Shown here piece by piece: positions 15,322-23,403 of a stretch of 29,391 bases of DNA. Position numbers and translations under genes: made by a program. The DNA comes from Hyphomicrobiales bacterium (lineage in GTDB: Bacteria; Pseudomonadota; Alphaproteobacteria; Rhizobiales; Beijerinckiaceae). The notes beneath the pieces were generated by a model. It saw only the letters and a program-made list of their open reading frames with translations. It was not told the origin of the DNA and made no database searches. Position 1 is the first letter of the stretch. Every line of letters begins with the position of its first letter. The stretch covers positions 1 through 29,391 of the forward strand of contig JAQGKM010000434.1 in assembly GCA_028290125.1 (NCBI GenBank), written 5' to 3'.

Positions 15322-16267
15322 TCGCTTCGGAGAACCCTTGCCCGACGCCCTGTTCGAGCGCCTGACGATCGTCGGCGTCGGCCTCATCGGCTCGTCGTTG
15401 TTGCGCGTTGCGCGCCAGCGCAATCTTGCAAGAACACTCGTCGCCGTCGATGCTTCGGAGGCCGTCTGCACGCGCGTCCGCGAAATCGGCATTGCCGACG
15501 AAGTGACCTCGGACGCACGCGACGGTGTCCGCGGGTCCGATCTGGTGATCCTGTGCACACCGGTCGGCGTCATCGCGAATGTTGCGCGCGACATTGCGCA
15601 GCATCTCACGGCGAATGCCATCCTGTCGGACGTCGGCTCCGTCAAGGGCGCTGTTGTCGCCGGGATCCAGCCGCACCTGCCGGCAAGCGTACATTTCATC
15701 CCGGCGCATCCGGTCGCCGGCACCGAATATTCGGGACCAGACTCCGGGTTCTCGACGCTGTTCGTGGACCGCTGGTGCATCCTCACGCCTCCCGAGGGAA
15801 CGGACGCGCAAGCGATCGAGAAATTTCAGGCGTTCTGGAGCGAAGCGGGATCGAATGTCGAGATCATGACGCCTTCGCACCACGATCTGGTGCTGGCGAT
15901 CACAAGCCATGTTCCGCATCTCATAGCCTACAACATCGTCGGCACGGCAGCTGACCTCGAAGAGGTCACACAATCCGAGGTGATCAAGTTCTCGGCCGGC
16001 GGCTTTCGCGACTTCACGCGGATCGCTGCGTCGGATCCGACGATGTGGCGCGACATCTTCCTGAACATTCGCGACGCCGTGCTCGAGATGCTCGGGCGCT
16101 TCAACGAAGATCTCGCCGCCCTGCAGCGCATGATCCGCTGGGGCGACGGGCAGGGACTTTTCGATCTGTTCACGCGAACTCGCGCCATTCGCCGCAGCAT
16201 TATCGCGCAAGGCCAGGAAACGCAGGCGCCGGATTTTGGCCGCCGCAGCGCGCCCCCGGATCAATAA
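15314..16267 (+). CDS. tyrC: Prephenate/arogenate dehydrogenase
   Basis: This 317-residue NAD(P)-dependent enzyme oxidatively decarboxylates prephenate or arogenate in tyrosine synthesis. It has the dinucleotide motif IVGVGLIGSSLLR (19-31), then DLVILCTPVG, SDVGSVKG, HPVAGTEYSGP, the helical-domain SHVPHLIA and GGFRDFTRIAASDPTMWRDI, all hallmarks of TyrA. No chorismate mutase or ACT domain is fused; the mutase is encoded two genes upstream. The start ATG 15314 lies inside the end of hisC. Its 3' end overlaps the convergent DUF2125 gene by 7 bases. Whether it prefers prephenate or arogenate cannot be seen. Confidence 0.94.
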   Translation: MADRFGEPLPDALFERLTIVGVGLIGSSLLRVARQRNLARTLVAVDASEAVCTRVREIGIADEVTSDARDGVRGSDLVILCTPVGVIANVARDIAQHLTANAILSDVGSVKGAVVAGIQPHLPASVHFIPAHPVAGTEYSGPDSGFSTLFVDRWCILTPPEGTDAQAIEKFQAFWSEAGSNVEIMTPSHHDLVLAITSHVPHLIAYNIVGTAADLEEVTQSEVIKFSAGGFRDFTRIAASDPTMWRDIFLNIRDAVLEMLGRFNEDLAALQRMIRWGDGQGLFDLFTRTRAIRRSIIAQGQETQAPDFGRRSAPPDQ

Positions 16268-17301
16268 AGCGGGGCGAGGACCTGTCCGGTCCGGAATGGA
16301 CCCAGCTGAACGCGCCCGTCCTGCATCTGCATCGGCCATTGCACCGGCGTGCCATCCTTGCGGGTCAACAGCGAGCCGAGCAATTGGGTGACGCCACCAC
16401 CGCCGAGGCCAAAGCGCGCGAGGAGCGGACCGATGCCGATGGCCGACACATCCAGTTTGCCCTGAAGGCGCCGGGACGGATCGAGATTGATCGCGCCCTT
16501 CGCGTCGACCAGAACTGAACCCTTCGCAAATTTTCCGCTTTCGATTACAAAGTTGCCGCCCTGGTTGCGCCAGCTCTCGAGCAGACTTCGCCAACCTTGC
16601 GGAGGCAGGTCGGCGAGCTTGGTGGCGACGCCCGAGACGCCGAGATCGACTTTTTCGGGCGTGCCGATCAGGCCATTCAGTGCAGGGCTGCTCATTTGCG
16701 TCAGCTGCAGCGCAAGGTCGACAGCCCTGTCTTCGATGGGCCGCGCTGGATCGTACCGGAGGTGAAACTCGGCGGATTTCGCGTCACTTGCGAACAACTC
16801 GCCGGTCGGCGATTTCACTTCGACGACCGGGCCCGTCATGGCAAGCGACAGTCTCTCGAGCTGGTTTGAGAAACGGACGGAGACGCGCAAGTTTTCCCAG
16901 GTCGCACTCGTCGAGGCTCCATCGACCTCCATCATGAGAGGGCCGTCCACATCGGCGAGCACGAGCGTTGGCGCGTAGATCTGCGTGGCGGCATGCAACG
17001 GCCCGGTGCGAATCCGCATCGGGCGACCATCCGGCGTGGCCTCGAACGAAATGGAGGCGCAATGAAGTTCGATCCGGAAGGGGAATCCGGCGATCTTCTG
17101 GTCGGCGCAGGTCCACGAACGTCCCTTCGCAGCCTCGGCAGCCCTGATTTTGTCGAGCACTTGGCCCGCTAGGTTCGCCGAGTAGTACCAGTAGCCGCAC
17201 CAGGCCAGCGCCAGCGTCAGCAGCAGAGCAGGCGGCAGATAGAGCCCGAGCCGGCTCACGACTTGCGGTTGCCGCTCTGGCGACTCATGATCGATTGTCA
17301 T
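16261..17301 (-). CDS. DUF2125 domain-containing envelope protein
   Basis: This 346-residue protein has one N-terminal membrane anchor (about 18-40) and a large, probably periplasmic domain. The family-specific stretch KIAGFPFRIELHC lies just after the anchor, with Cys65 and Cys81 flanking it and able to form a disulfide. The rest is beta-rich with repeated short strands, and LDVSAIGIGPLLARFG lies near the C-terminus. DUF2125 is common in alphaproteobacteria and has no established function. ATG 17301 has AGGA 9 bases upstream. It is divergent from the chaC-like gene across 58 bases and convergent with tyrC. Confidence 0.88.
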   Translation of the reverse strand: MTIDHESPERQPQVVSRLGLYLPPALLLTLALAWCGYWYYSANLAGQVLDKIRAAEAAKGRSWTCADQKIAGFPFRIELHCASISFEATPDGRPMRIRTGPLHAATQIYAPTLVLADVDGPLMMEVDGASTSATWENLRVSVRFSNQLERLSLAMTGPVVEVKSPTGELFASDAKSAEFHLRYDPARPIEDRAVDLALQLTQMSSPALNGLIGTPEKVDLGVSGVATKLADLPPQGWRSLLESWRNQGGNFVIESGKFAKGSVLVDAKGAINLDPSRRLQGKLDVSAIGIGPLLARFGLGGGGVTQLLGSLLTRKDGTPVQWPMQMQDGRVQLGPFRTGQVLAPLY

Positions 17302-17359
17302 TCCGTGAAGTCCTGTGACTTTGAAGCTCGCGAGGCCCCGGATGCGAAATCGGTGAAAA

Positions 17360-17920
17360 ATGCGCGACGCTGATGATCTATGGGTATTCGGTTACGGCTC
17401 TCTCATGTGGCGTCCCGGCTTCGAATTTGAAGAGCAGGCGCCAGCTCGCATTCGGGGATATCACAGGTCGCTCTGCATATTCTCGCATGTCCATCGCGGG
17501 ACGCCCGAAAAACCCGGTCTTGTGCTGGGTCTGGACAGAGGCGGCGCCTGTCGTGGCGTCGCGTTCAAAGTTGCGGCTCGTCGTCGGGACGAAACGCTGG
17601 CGTATCTGCGTGAGCGCGAGCAGGTCACGTCCGTTTATCTCGAGGCGTGGCTCTCGGCTCAACTATCAGACGGGCGTTCCGTGACTTGTGTCGCATACGT
17701 CGTCGATCGGTCCCACCCGCAATATGCGGGACGGTTGCCCCAATCTGATCTGCTGAGGCTTGTGGCGCAGGGTCACGGTGTTTCGGGCGCAAATGTCGAC
17801 TACGTCCGGTCGACGCATGAGCACCTGCTTGCTGCGGGCATTCAGGATCCGACGTTGTCCTTCGTGCTCGAACATCTGCCGCCGACGGACGTCAGGCGAT
17901 TTGGCGATTTTTCTGAATGA
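17360..17920 (+). CDS. Gamma-glutamylcyclotransferase, ChaC type
   Basis: This 186-residue protein is predicted to cleave glutathione to 5-oxoproline and Cys-Gly. The ChaC signature FGYGSLMWRPGFEF (10-23) forms the substrate loop, and HRGTPEKPGLVLGL and YLREREQ follow; a Glu in the last motif (probably Glu87) is the expected catalytic base. The C-terminal stretch (STHEHLLAAGI) is also typical of the family. The physiological role in bacteria is glutathione turnover; the older name 'cation transport protein ChaC' is not informative. The last 29 bases overlap the end of the convergent plsC-like gene. Confidence 0.93.
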   Translation: MRDADDLWVFGYGSLMWRPGFEFEEQAPARIRGYHRSLCIFSHVHRGTPEKPGLVLGLDRGGACRGVAFKVAARRRDETLAYLREREQVTSVYLEAWLSAQLSDGRSVTCVAYVVDRSHPQYAGRLPQSDLLRLVAQGHGVSGANVDYVRSTHEHLLAAGIQDPTLSFVLEHLPPTDVRRFGDFSE

Positions 17921-18659
17921 TGTGCGAGAGCGCCGGACCTTTCGACAATGCCTCGTCGAGGAGTTTGTTCGAGGCTGCCTCGATGCGATCTTGCAGAAGC
18001 TCGAGAAAGGCTTCCTTCTCGAGGCCGGGCGCGATCGGCGCGAGGATGTCGAGCACGATGGTTCCGGGTCGTCGCAACCAGCTGCGGCGCGCCCAGAAAA
18101 GCCCGGAGTTCAAGGCGATCGGCAGACAGGGCACACCGCTCTGCTCATAGATGAAGGCGACGCCGAACTTGTACTTTGGCGGCGCGCCCGCAGGACGGCG
18201 GGTGCCTTCCGGAAAGATGAAGAGAACGCGATTCTGCGCGAAAATCTGCCGCGCACGTTCTGCCGCTTGCGCCAGGGCGCTGCTGCCGCTCTTGCGGTCG
18301 ATCGCGACCTGGCCGGATTTCAAAAGATACCAGCCGAAGAAGGGAATGTAGGTCAGTTCCCGTTTCAGTATGTAGCAGAAGTCATCGAACAGCAGCGTAA
18401 GGGCGAATGTCTCCCAGATTGATTGATGCTTGGCTGCAACGATGAACGGAGTTGCCGGGATGTTTTCGCGTCCTCGGAATTCGAAGTCTGTTCCACAGAC
18501 TGTCTTCAGAAGCCAAAGGGAGGATCGCGCCCAAAGACGTGCAAGTTCGAAGATGAAGCGGCGCGGCAACGCCAAGGTAGGCAGCCCGATGACAAGCAGT
18601 CCCACGAGATTGATGTAGAACAGGCAGTTGAACACCAGAGAACGGATGAGCAGCAGCAT
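17892..18659 (-). CDS. plsC: 1-acyl-sn-glycerol-3-phosphate acyltransferase (PlsC family)
   Basis: This 255-residue inner-membrane enzyme acylates lysophosphatidic acid to phosphatidic acid in phospholipid synthesis. An N-terminal membrane segment (about 5-30) precedes the catalytic motif KHQSIWET, an HX4D variant with Glu83 in place of Asp and His78 as base. FPEGTRR (149-155), which binds the phosphate, and VPCLPIALNSG follow. The HX4E form is seen in other alphaproteobacterial members, so activity is likely. It lies 74 bases after ydcF on the same strand and is probably the last gene of the ftsE-ftsX-ydcF-plsC string. AAGG lies 8 bases before the ATG. Confidence 0.92.
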   Translation of the reverse strand: MLLLIRSLVFNCLFYINLVGLLVIGLPTLALPRRFIFELARLWARSSLWLLKTVCGTDFEFRGRENIPATPFIVAAKHQSIWETFALTLLFDDFCYILKRELTYIPFFGWYLLKSGQVAIDRKSGSSALAQAAERARQIFAQNRVLFIFPEGTRRPAGAPPKYKFGVAFIYEQSGVPCLPIALNSGLFWARRSWLRRPGTIVLDILAPIAPGLEKEAFLELLQDRIEAASNKLLDEALSKGPALSHIIQKNRQIA

Positions 18660-18733
18660 TTCGATCGCCTTGGGCCTTTTCGGGCGTCAACTTATTTCGA
18701 ATGTGCCGCCGTGGCCAGAGCAACGTCTCCGCT

Positions 18734-19339
18734 TCATGCCGCAGCGCTCGACGTCTTCAGTCGAGCCAGCGCGATCACGTACTTCAGATATTCGGTTCCC
18801 AGTACACGCGCTGCGTACGCCGATCGCCACCAGCCTGGTTCCTTCATGCCAAGCGCCACGACGGGGTAGGCTCGCAGATCATATCGCGGCATCTCGTGGC
18901 GCAGCTCAGCCATGGCGCGCGGCATATGGTAGTTCGACGTGACCACGATGATGGACGGCTCGATCCCGTTCTGCTCAGCCCAGAGACGCGCCTCGCGCGC
19001 ATTTCCGATTGTGTTCACGGCTTCATAGCCAAGATCGACGCAGCATTCGATCAGATCGCGAGAGCGCGGGTTTAACCGTGCGATCTCGGTTTTGGTGATC
19101 GCCTGGTTGACCCCGGTGATCAGCAAGCGGTCGGCGTAGCCCCGCGCAAAAAGCTCTATCGCGTCAGCGACACGATCCGCGCCGCCGGTCAGGACGACCA
19201 TGCCTTGCGCATGGGACACCTCAGCCGGAGGCTGTTGTTCGATTTCTTTCAGGAACAGCACGAAACCCAAGGCGAAACCAGCCAGGGCGAGGAGCGCCCC
19301 TGCCCCGAAGATCCGATGGGCATGAACCCGCTTCTTCAT
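18734..19339 (-). CDS. YdcF-family (DUF218) envelope protein
   Basis: This 201-residue protein has an N-terminal membrane segment (about 9-30) and a DUF218/YdcF domain. Motifs include MVVLTGGADRVADAIELF and YADRLLITGVN, then NTIGNAREARLWAEQNG and IIVVTSNYHMPRAMAEL, which fit the family pattern (GG..R...A..L and TS.YHM.RA). Homologues include E. coli SanA and ElyC, envelope-integrity factors of unclear chemistry. Its ATG overlaps the ftsX stop (ATGA), so it is translationally coupled to a cell-division ABC complex, which points to an envelope or peptidoglycan role. Confidence 0.9.
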   Translation of the reverse strand: MKKRVHAHRIFGAGALLALAGFALGFVLFLKEIEQQPPAEVSHAQGMVVLTGGADRVADAIELFARGYADRLLITGVNQAITKTEIARLNPRSRDLIECCVDLGYEAVNTIGNAREARLWAEQNGIEPSIIVVTSNYHMPRAMAELRHEMPRYDLRAYPVVALGMKEPGWWRSAYAARVLGTEYLKYVIALARLKTSSAAA

Positions 19340-20298
19340 TCGAGACCTTGCAGGTGACGAAAGACAACGGAGCGGGATGTCAGGCCAGTGAGGACGGCGA
19401 CCGCCACAGCAATGACGGCTGTCGAAACATAACCGGCGGCGCCCAGCGAGAACGTCCCAAACAGCGCCTCCAGCTGATCGCCACCAAAATTCGCCATCCA
19501 GCGCGTCGACAGCAGGCTCGCCAGAATGAACGCGCCAACCGCCGCGAGGGCGCCAATGACGCCGCCTCGTAATCCGAGCAGCAGAAAGTGGCGCTGGAAT
19601 TGCCGCGCAATATAGGAATCCCGCGCGCCGACAAAGTGAAGCACGTTGATCACCTCGCGGCTTCCCGCCATGGCCCCCCGCGTGGCGAACGCCACAGCAA
19701 GCGCCATGGCGATGAGCACGAGAAAAAAGATCACGACCGCGACAAGGACCATGGTCTGCGACATCGTCCCAAGCCGCTCGATCCAGAGCTTGTGGTCATC
19801 GAGAATGGCGCCGGGCGCAAGTCGCGCGAGACTTGCGCGAAGTTGCGCGGCATCGAGCGGAGTATCGACGGACAGCCGCAAGACGATCATGCGGGGCACT
19901 GGCAATTCGCCAAGCTCAAGACCAGCGCCCAACCATGGTTCCAGCAGCTTCTCGGACTCAGCCTTCGAGAAGCTTCGAACCTCGGCTACGCCGGTCGTCT
20001 CGCGTGCAAGCTCCTCGGCTTTCCGCAAATCCTGATCGATGTTTCGTCCTGCGGTCGGCTTGACCTGTATCGTCATTTCCCGCGAGACGTCCTGTCGCCA
20101 GTCGCGTGAGACGCCATTGACCATGATCGCCGCCCCTGCGGTCAAGGAGGCGAGGAAGGTCATGATCGCGATCACGGTGACCAGCGCGCGCGATGCGATC
20201 GCGTCAGGCGGAACGAGCGGCACCTCGCGTCGCGGGATCACGCGATGCTGTTCGGAAACGGCGTTCGGGTCAGAGTCGGCCATGGCGCGTTTAATCAT
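19336..20298 (-). CDS. ftsX: Cell division ABC-type permease FtsX
   Basis: FtsX (320 residues) is the membrane subunit that, with FtsE, relays ATP hydrolysis to periplasmic peptidoglycan hydrolases at the septum. One membrane helix near residues 35-60 is followed by a periplasmic domain of about 120 residues, then a FtsX permease domain with three helices. The cytoplasmic segment REVINVLHFVGARDSYIARQF is the conserved coupling region between helices. ATG 20298 overlaps the ftsE stop by 8 bases; further starts upstream lie inside ftsE. Its stop overlaps the ydcF start (ATGA). Confidence 0.93.
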   Translation of the reverse strand: MIKRAMADSDPNAVSEQHRVIPRREVPLVPPDAIASRALVTVIAIMTFLASLTAGAAIMVNGVSRDWRQDVSREMTIQVKPTAGRNIDQDLRKAEELARETTGVAEVRSFSKAESEKLLEPWLGAGLELGELPVPRMIVLRLSVDTPLDAAQLRASLARLAPGAILDDHKLWIERLGTMSQTMVLVAVVIFFLVLIAMALAVAFATRGAMAGSREVINVLHFVGARDSYIARQFQRHFLLLGLRGGVIGALAAVGAFILASLLSTRWMANFGGDQLEALFGTFSLGAAGYVSTAVIAVAVAVLTGLTSRSVVFRHLQGLE

Positions 20299-20953
20299 AA
20301 ATGTGCAACCGCCCATCGCCGAGTACGAGCCGGCGAGCGCCATCGAATTGGTCCATCAGTCCGAGATCATGCGTCGCGATCACAACGGATGTCCCTGAGC
20401 GGTGCAGTTCAAGAAAGAGCCGCAGCAGTCGCCGCGCCAGGCTGGGGTCGACATTGCCGGTCGGCTCGTCCGCGAGCAGCAATTCCGGACGCACGATCAA
20501 CGCGCGCGCGATGGCGGCACGCTGCTTCTCGCCGCCGGAAAGAACCGAGGGGAGAGCATGCATGCGCTCGCCGAGCCCGACCCATCCAAGCAACTCGATG
20601 ACTTCCGCTCGGTAGGACGCTTCGTCGCGCCCCTGCACGCGAAGCGGCAACGCGACGTTTTCGTAGGTCGTCAGGTGGTCGAGCAACCGGAAGTCCTGAA
20701 AGACGACGCCGATGCGCCGTCGCAGGGCCGTGATCTCATCTTTTTCGAGAGTCGCCGCGTCCTTGCCGAACAGCCGGATGAAACCTCGCGTCGGCTGCAG
20801 CGACAGCAAGATCAGGCGCAGCAATGTCGTCTTGCCGGCGCCGGATGGCCCCGTCAGGAACTGAAACGACTGCGGTTCGATGGAAAAGGTGAGGTCGCGC
20901 AAGACTTCCGGACCCATTCCATACCGAAGCCCAACATTGTTGAACCGTACCAA
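20291..20953 (-). CDS. ftsE: Cell division ATP-binding protein FtsE
   Basis: FtsE (220 residues) is the ATPase partner of FtsX. Walker A GPSGAGKT (35-42), Q-loop VVFQDFRLLDH (84-94), signature LSGGEKQ (138-144), Walker B LLLADEP (158-164) and the H-loop ATHD are all intact. The start is set at TTG 20953 because it gives the usual N-terminus (MVRFNNVGLRYG) and family length, and AGAGGT lies 8 bases upstream. In-frame ATGs at 20989 and 21067 would add 12 or 38 residues unlike any FtsE I know. It heads the ftsE-ftsX-ydcF-plsC string and is divergent from hpt. Confidence 0.93.
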   Translation of the reverse strand: MVRFNNVGLRYGMGPEVLRDLTFSIEPQSFQFLTGPSGAGKTTLLRLILLSLQPTRGFIRLFGKDAATLEKDEITALRRRIGVVFQDFRLLDHLTTYENVALPLRVQGRDEASYRAEVIELLGWVGLGERMHALPSVLSGGEKQRAAIARALIVRPELLLADEPTGNVDPSLARRLLRLFLELHRSGTSVVIATHDLGLMDQFDGARRLVLGDGRLHIYD

Positions 20954-21078
20954 TGCGCTCGACCTCTGGCTTCCCGTTTCGCAGCCCATACGCCCGCTGC
21001 CCGCGAATCGGCGGCTGGTCTGCCCGGCCAGCCTAGCATTTTGAGCGCGAGCCCACAGGCGGGTCACGCAGGGAAGGA

Positions 21079-21108
21079 TTGGCGCAGGCTGCGCCCGCCC
21101 CTTATAGT
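21079..21108 (+). promoter_or_regulatory. hpt: hpt promoter
   Basis: TTGGCG (21079-21084), an 18-base spacer and TATAGT (21103-21108) form a good -35/-10 pair. The transcript would start near 21115, leaving a leader of about 19 bases before the hpt ATG. A GATTC (GANTC, CcrM-type) site at 21110-21114 touches the predicted start. Confidence 0.55.
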
Positions 21109-21133
21109 CGATTCAGGATCGTAGGGCGCCACC

Positions 21134-21664
21134 ATGACTGACAAGAAGCAACTCCACGTTTTGTTTGACGAGGCCGCGATTGCGGCTCGGGTGGAAGCCA
21201 TTGCGGAGCAGGTCCGCGCTGCGGATCTGAAGAACCTTCTCGTCGTGGCTGTCCTCAAGGGATCGTTCATGTTTGCGGCCGACCTGCTGCGCGCCATGCA
21301 CCGCAAGGGGATGCAGCCGCAAGTCGAGTTCGTGCACCTGTCGAGCTACCTGGAGGGCACCGTGTCGCAGGGGCACGTCAAGATCCTGAAGGACATCGAG
21401 TCCAATGTTTCGGGCCGCGACGTGCTGCTGGTCGACGACATTCTCGAGTCCGGCCGTACGCTCGCTTTTGCCAAGGACCTGCTGGTCGCGCGCGGCGCCC
21501 GCAAGGTGCTGATCAGCGTCATGCTCGAAAAACCGCACAAGCGCGCCGTTCAGGTCGACGCGGATTACGTCGGCTTCAAGAGCCCGGACAAATTCGTCGT
21601 CGGCTACGGCATGGACGTTGCGCACAATTACCGGCAGCTTCCGTTTATTGGATGCCTCGACTGA
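21134..21664 (+). CDS. hpt: Hypoxanthine phosphoribosyltransferase
   Basis: This 176-residue purine-salvage enzyme makes IMP (and probably GMP) from hypoxanthine/guanine and PRPP. The PRPP-binding loop VLLVDDILESGRTL (97-110) with Asp101/Asp102 is intact. LKGSFMFAADL (41-51), VEFVHLSSY (the flexible-loop region), and VGYGMDVAHNYRQLPFIG near the C-terminus are typical of HPRT. ATG 21134 follows an AGGATCG with longer spacing. Its TGA stop abuts the tspO stop on the other strand with no base between them. Confidence 0.95.
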   Translation: MTDKKQLHVLFDEAAIAARVEAIAEQVRAADLKNLLVVAVLKGSFMFAADLLRAMHRKGMQPQVEFVHLSSYLEGTVSQGHVKILKDIESNVSGRDVLLVDDILESGRTLAFAKDLLVARGARKVLISVMLEKPHKRAVQVDADYVGFKSPDKFVVGYGMDVAHNYRQLPFIGCLD

Positions 21665-22156
21665 TCAGCCGTTCAGGCGCCAGACTTCGAAGTTGAGCGC
21701 TGCCGCGAAGGAAACCCACGCGAGATACGGGATGAACAGCGCGCCCGCGAGTTTGTCGCGCTTCCAGAACAGCACACAGGTCCAGAGGATCGTGAGCCAG
21801 AGCGGAACGATGACGAGAAGTCCGGCCAGCGGACTGCGACCGCCGAAAAAAGCGACCGACCAGCCGGCGTTGAGCGCGATCTGGAGCAGGAACGCCGCCA
21901 CGGGTAGCGTCCTGTCGGTATAGTCTGTCCTGAGCACCCGATAAAACGCATAGGCCATCAGAACGTAGAGCGTCGTCCAGGCGGGGCCGAACAGCCAGTT
22001 GGGCGGGGTAAAGGAGGGTTTTGCGAGCGCGGCGTACCAACCCGGTATGTTGGGCAGCGTCGCGAAGGTGCCAATCGCGCTGGCGGCAATCACCGGCAGC
22101 GCCGCCACGGCCAGGCTGACGAGTTTCCCCGGTGGTCGCTGCTGAATCGTGATCAT
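21665..22156 (-). CDS. tspO: Tryptophan-rich sensory protein TspO/MBR
   Basis: This 163-residue, five-helix membrane protein belongs to the family of the mitochondrial 18-kDa translocator protein, which binds porphyrins and cholesterol. Family motifs are WYAALAKPSFTPPNWLFGP, then WTTLYVLMAYAF, LNAGWSVAFFGG, and PYLAWVSFAAALN. In Rhodobacter TspO tunes pigment and porphyrin metabolism in response to oxygen; here no pigment genes are near, so its role is open. ATG 22156 is chosen because AGGAT precedes it and the protein then has family length; the open frame reaches farther upstream. It is divergent from a trans-sulfuration enzyme gene across 79 bases. Confidence 0.95.
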   Translation of the reverse strand: MITIQQRPPGKLVSLAVAALPVIAASAIGTFATLPNIPGWYAALAKPSFTPPNWLFGPAWTTLYVLMAYAFYRVLRTDYTDRTLPVAAFLLQIALNAGWSVAFFGGRSPLAGLLVIVPLWLTILWTCVLFWKRDKLAGALFIPYLAWVSFAAALNFEVWRLNG

Positions 22157-22171
22157 GAATCCTGTCCGGGT

Positions 22172-22217
22172 TTGGCTTGCTGAAGAGCGGACTGTATACG
22201 GGTCCGAGTTCGACCCG
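22172..22217 (+). promoter_or_regulatory. Promoter and inverted repeat before the trans-sulfuration enzyme gene
   Basis: TTGGCT (22172-22177), a 17-base spacer and TATACG (22195-22200) form a plausible promoter. Overlapping its downstream edge, CGGGTC-N7-GACCCG (22199-22217) is a perfect 6-bp inverted repeat that could be an operator serving this gene, tspO, or both. Confidence 0.4.
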
Positions 22218-22235
22218 GTTTGATTGCAGGATGGC

Positions 22236-23402
22236 ATGAGCGACGCCCCGCACCAGAAGAAGAATTTCGGCGAAGAAAGTCTCGCCGTACAGGCGATGGG
22301 GGTCGTCGATCCGCAGACGCATGCGGTCGTGCCGCCGATCCATATCAGCACGACATTCATCCGTGACGCCGACAACGCCTATCGCTCCGGCTTCGCCTAC
22401 GGCCGCGCTGACAACGCAACCGTGCGCGAGCTCGAGGCCGTGCTGAAGATGCTTGAGCACGGCGCCGCTTCACTGGCCTTTGGTTCGGGCATGTCTGCGG
22501 CGCTGGCCGTCTTTCTCTCGCTGCCGCGCGGCGCCCGATTGCTTGCGCCATCCGTCATGTACTGGGCGTTGCGGCGTTGGCTGATGAACGAGGCGACATC
22601 GCACGGGCTTCAGGTTCGCTTTGTGAACATGGAAGACCTGGATGCAGTCCGGGCAGCGGCGCAAGCAGGCTGCGATCTGATCTGGGTCGAGACACCGTCC
22701 AACCCGCTTTGGGGCGTGGTCGATCTAGCGGCCGTGGCCGAGGTCGCACACGAAGCCGGCGCGCGGCTGGCGGTCGATTCGACCTGTGCGACGCCCGTGC
22801 TGACGCAGCCGCTGCTGCTCGGCGCGGACATCGTGATGCATTCCGCATCCAAATACATCAATGGTCATTCGGACGTCGTCGCGGGCGTGCTCGTGACGCG
22901 CACGACGGATGAACTCTGGGAGCGCATTGAAAAGATGCGCGCCAGCCATGGCATGCTTCTCGGCCCTTTCGAAGCCTTCCTTGTCATGCGCGGCCTGCGC
23001 ACGATGCATTTGCGCGTGCGCGCGGCCTGCGCGAATGCGCTCGACCTTGCACACCGCTTTCAGAGCCACCCCCTCGTCGCGGACGTTCTCTACCCCGGCC
23101 TCGCGACGCATCCGCAGCACGAGATTGCGTCGCGTCAGATGAAAGGCGGGTTCGGCGGCATGCTGTCCGTGCGTGTGCGCGGCGGCGAGGCAACGGCGAT
23201 CGCCACGGCTGCGGGCGTGCGCTTGTGGAAGCGCGCGACCTCGCTCGGCGGCGTCGAAAGCTTGCTGGAGCATCGCGCCTCCGTGGAAGGCGCCGGGTCG
23301 CCCTGCCCGGATGATCTGTTGCGCCTGTCGTGCGGCATCGAGCTGGCCGACGATCTTTACGCCGATCTCGATGCAGCCTTGCGCGCGGGCGTCGCTCGCT
23401 GA
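22236..23402 (+). CDS. Trans-sulfuration-family PLP enzyme (cystathionine lyase/synthase-like)
   Basis: This 388-residue enzyme belongs to the Cys/Met metabolism PLP family. The PLP lysine is Lys206 in HSASKYINGHSDVVAG, Asp181 (AVDSTCATP) contacts the pyridine nitrogen, and YGRADNATVRELE (55-67) replaces the usual Y-x-R-x-x-N-P-T. The region that normally reads YGGTY is SVMYWALRRWL here, with Tyr109 as the probable ring-stacking residue. The C-terminus has SLGGVESLLEHRAS. These differences from textbook MetB/MetC/MetZ make the substrate uncertain; a beta- or gamma-lyase is likely. ATG 22236 has CAGGA directly upstream. Confidence 0.85.
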   Translation: MSDAPHQKKNFGEESLAVQAMGVVDPQTHAVVPPIHISTTFIRDADNAYRSGFAYGRADNATVRELEAVLKMLEHGAASLAFGSGMSAALAVFLSLPRGARLLAPSVMYWALRRWLMNEATSHGLQVRFVNMEDLDAVRAAAQAGCDLIWVETPSNPLWGVVDLAAVAEVAHEAGARLAVDSTCATPVLTQPLLLGADIVMHSASKYINGHSDVVAGVLVTRTTDELWERIEKMRASHGMLLGPFEAFLVMRGLRTMHLRVRAACANALDLAHRFQSHPLVADVLYPGLATHPQHEIASRQMKGGFGGMLSVRVRGGEATAIATAAGVRLWKRATSLGGVESLLEHRASVEGAGSPCPDDLLRLSCGIELADDLYADLDAALRAGVAR

Positions 23403-23403
23403 C

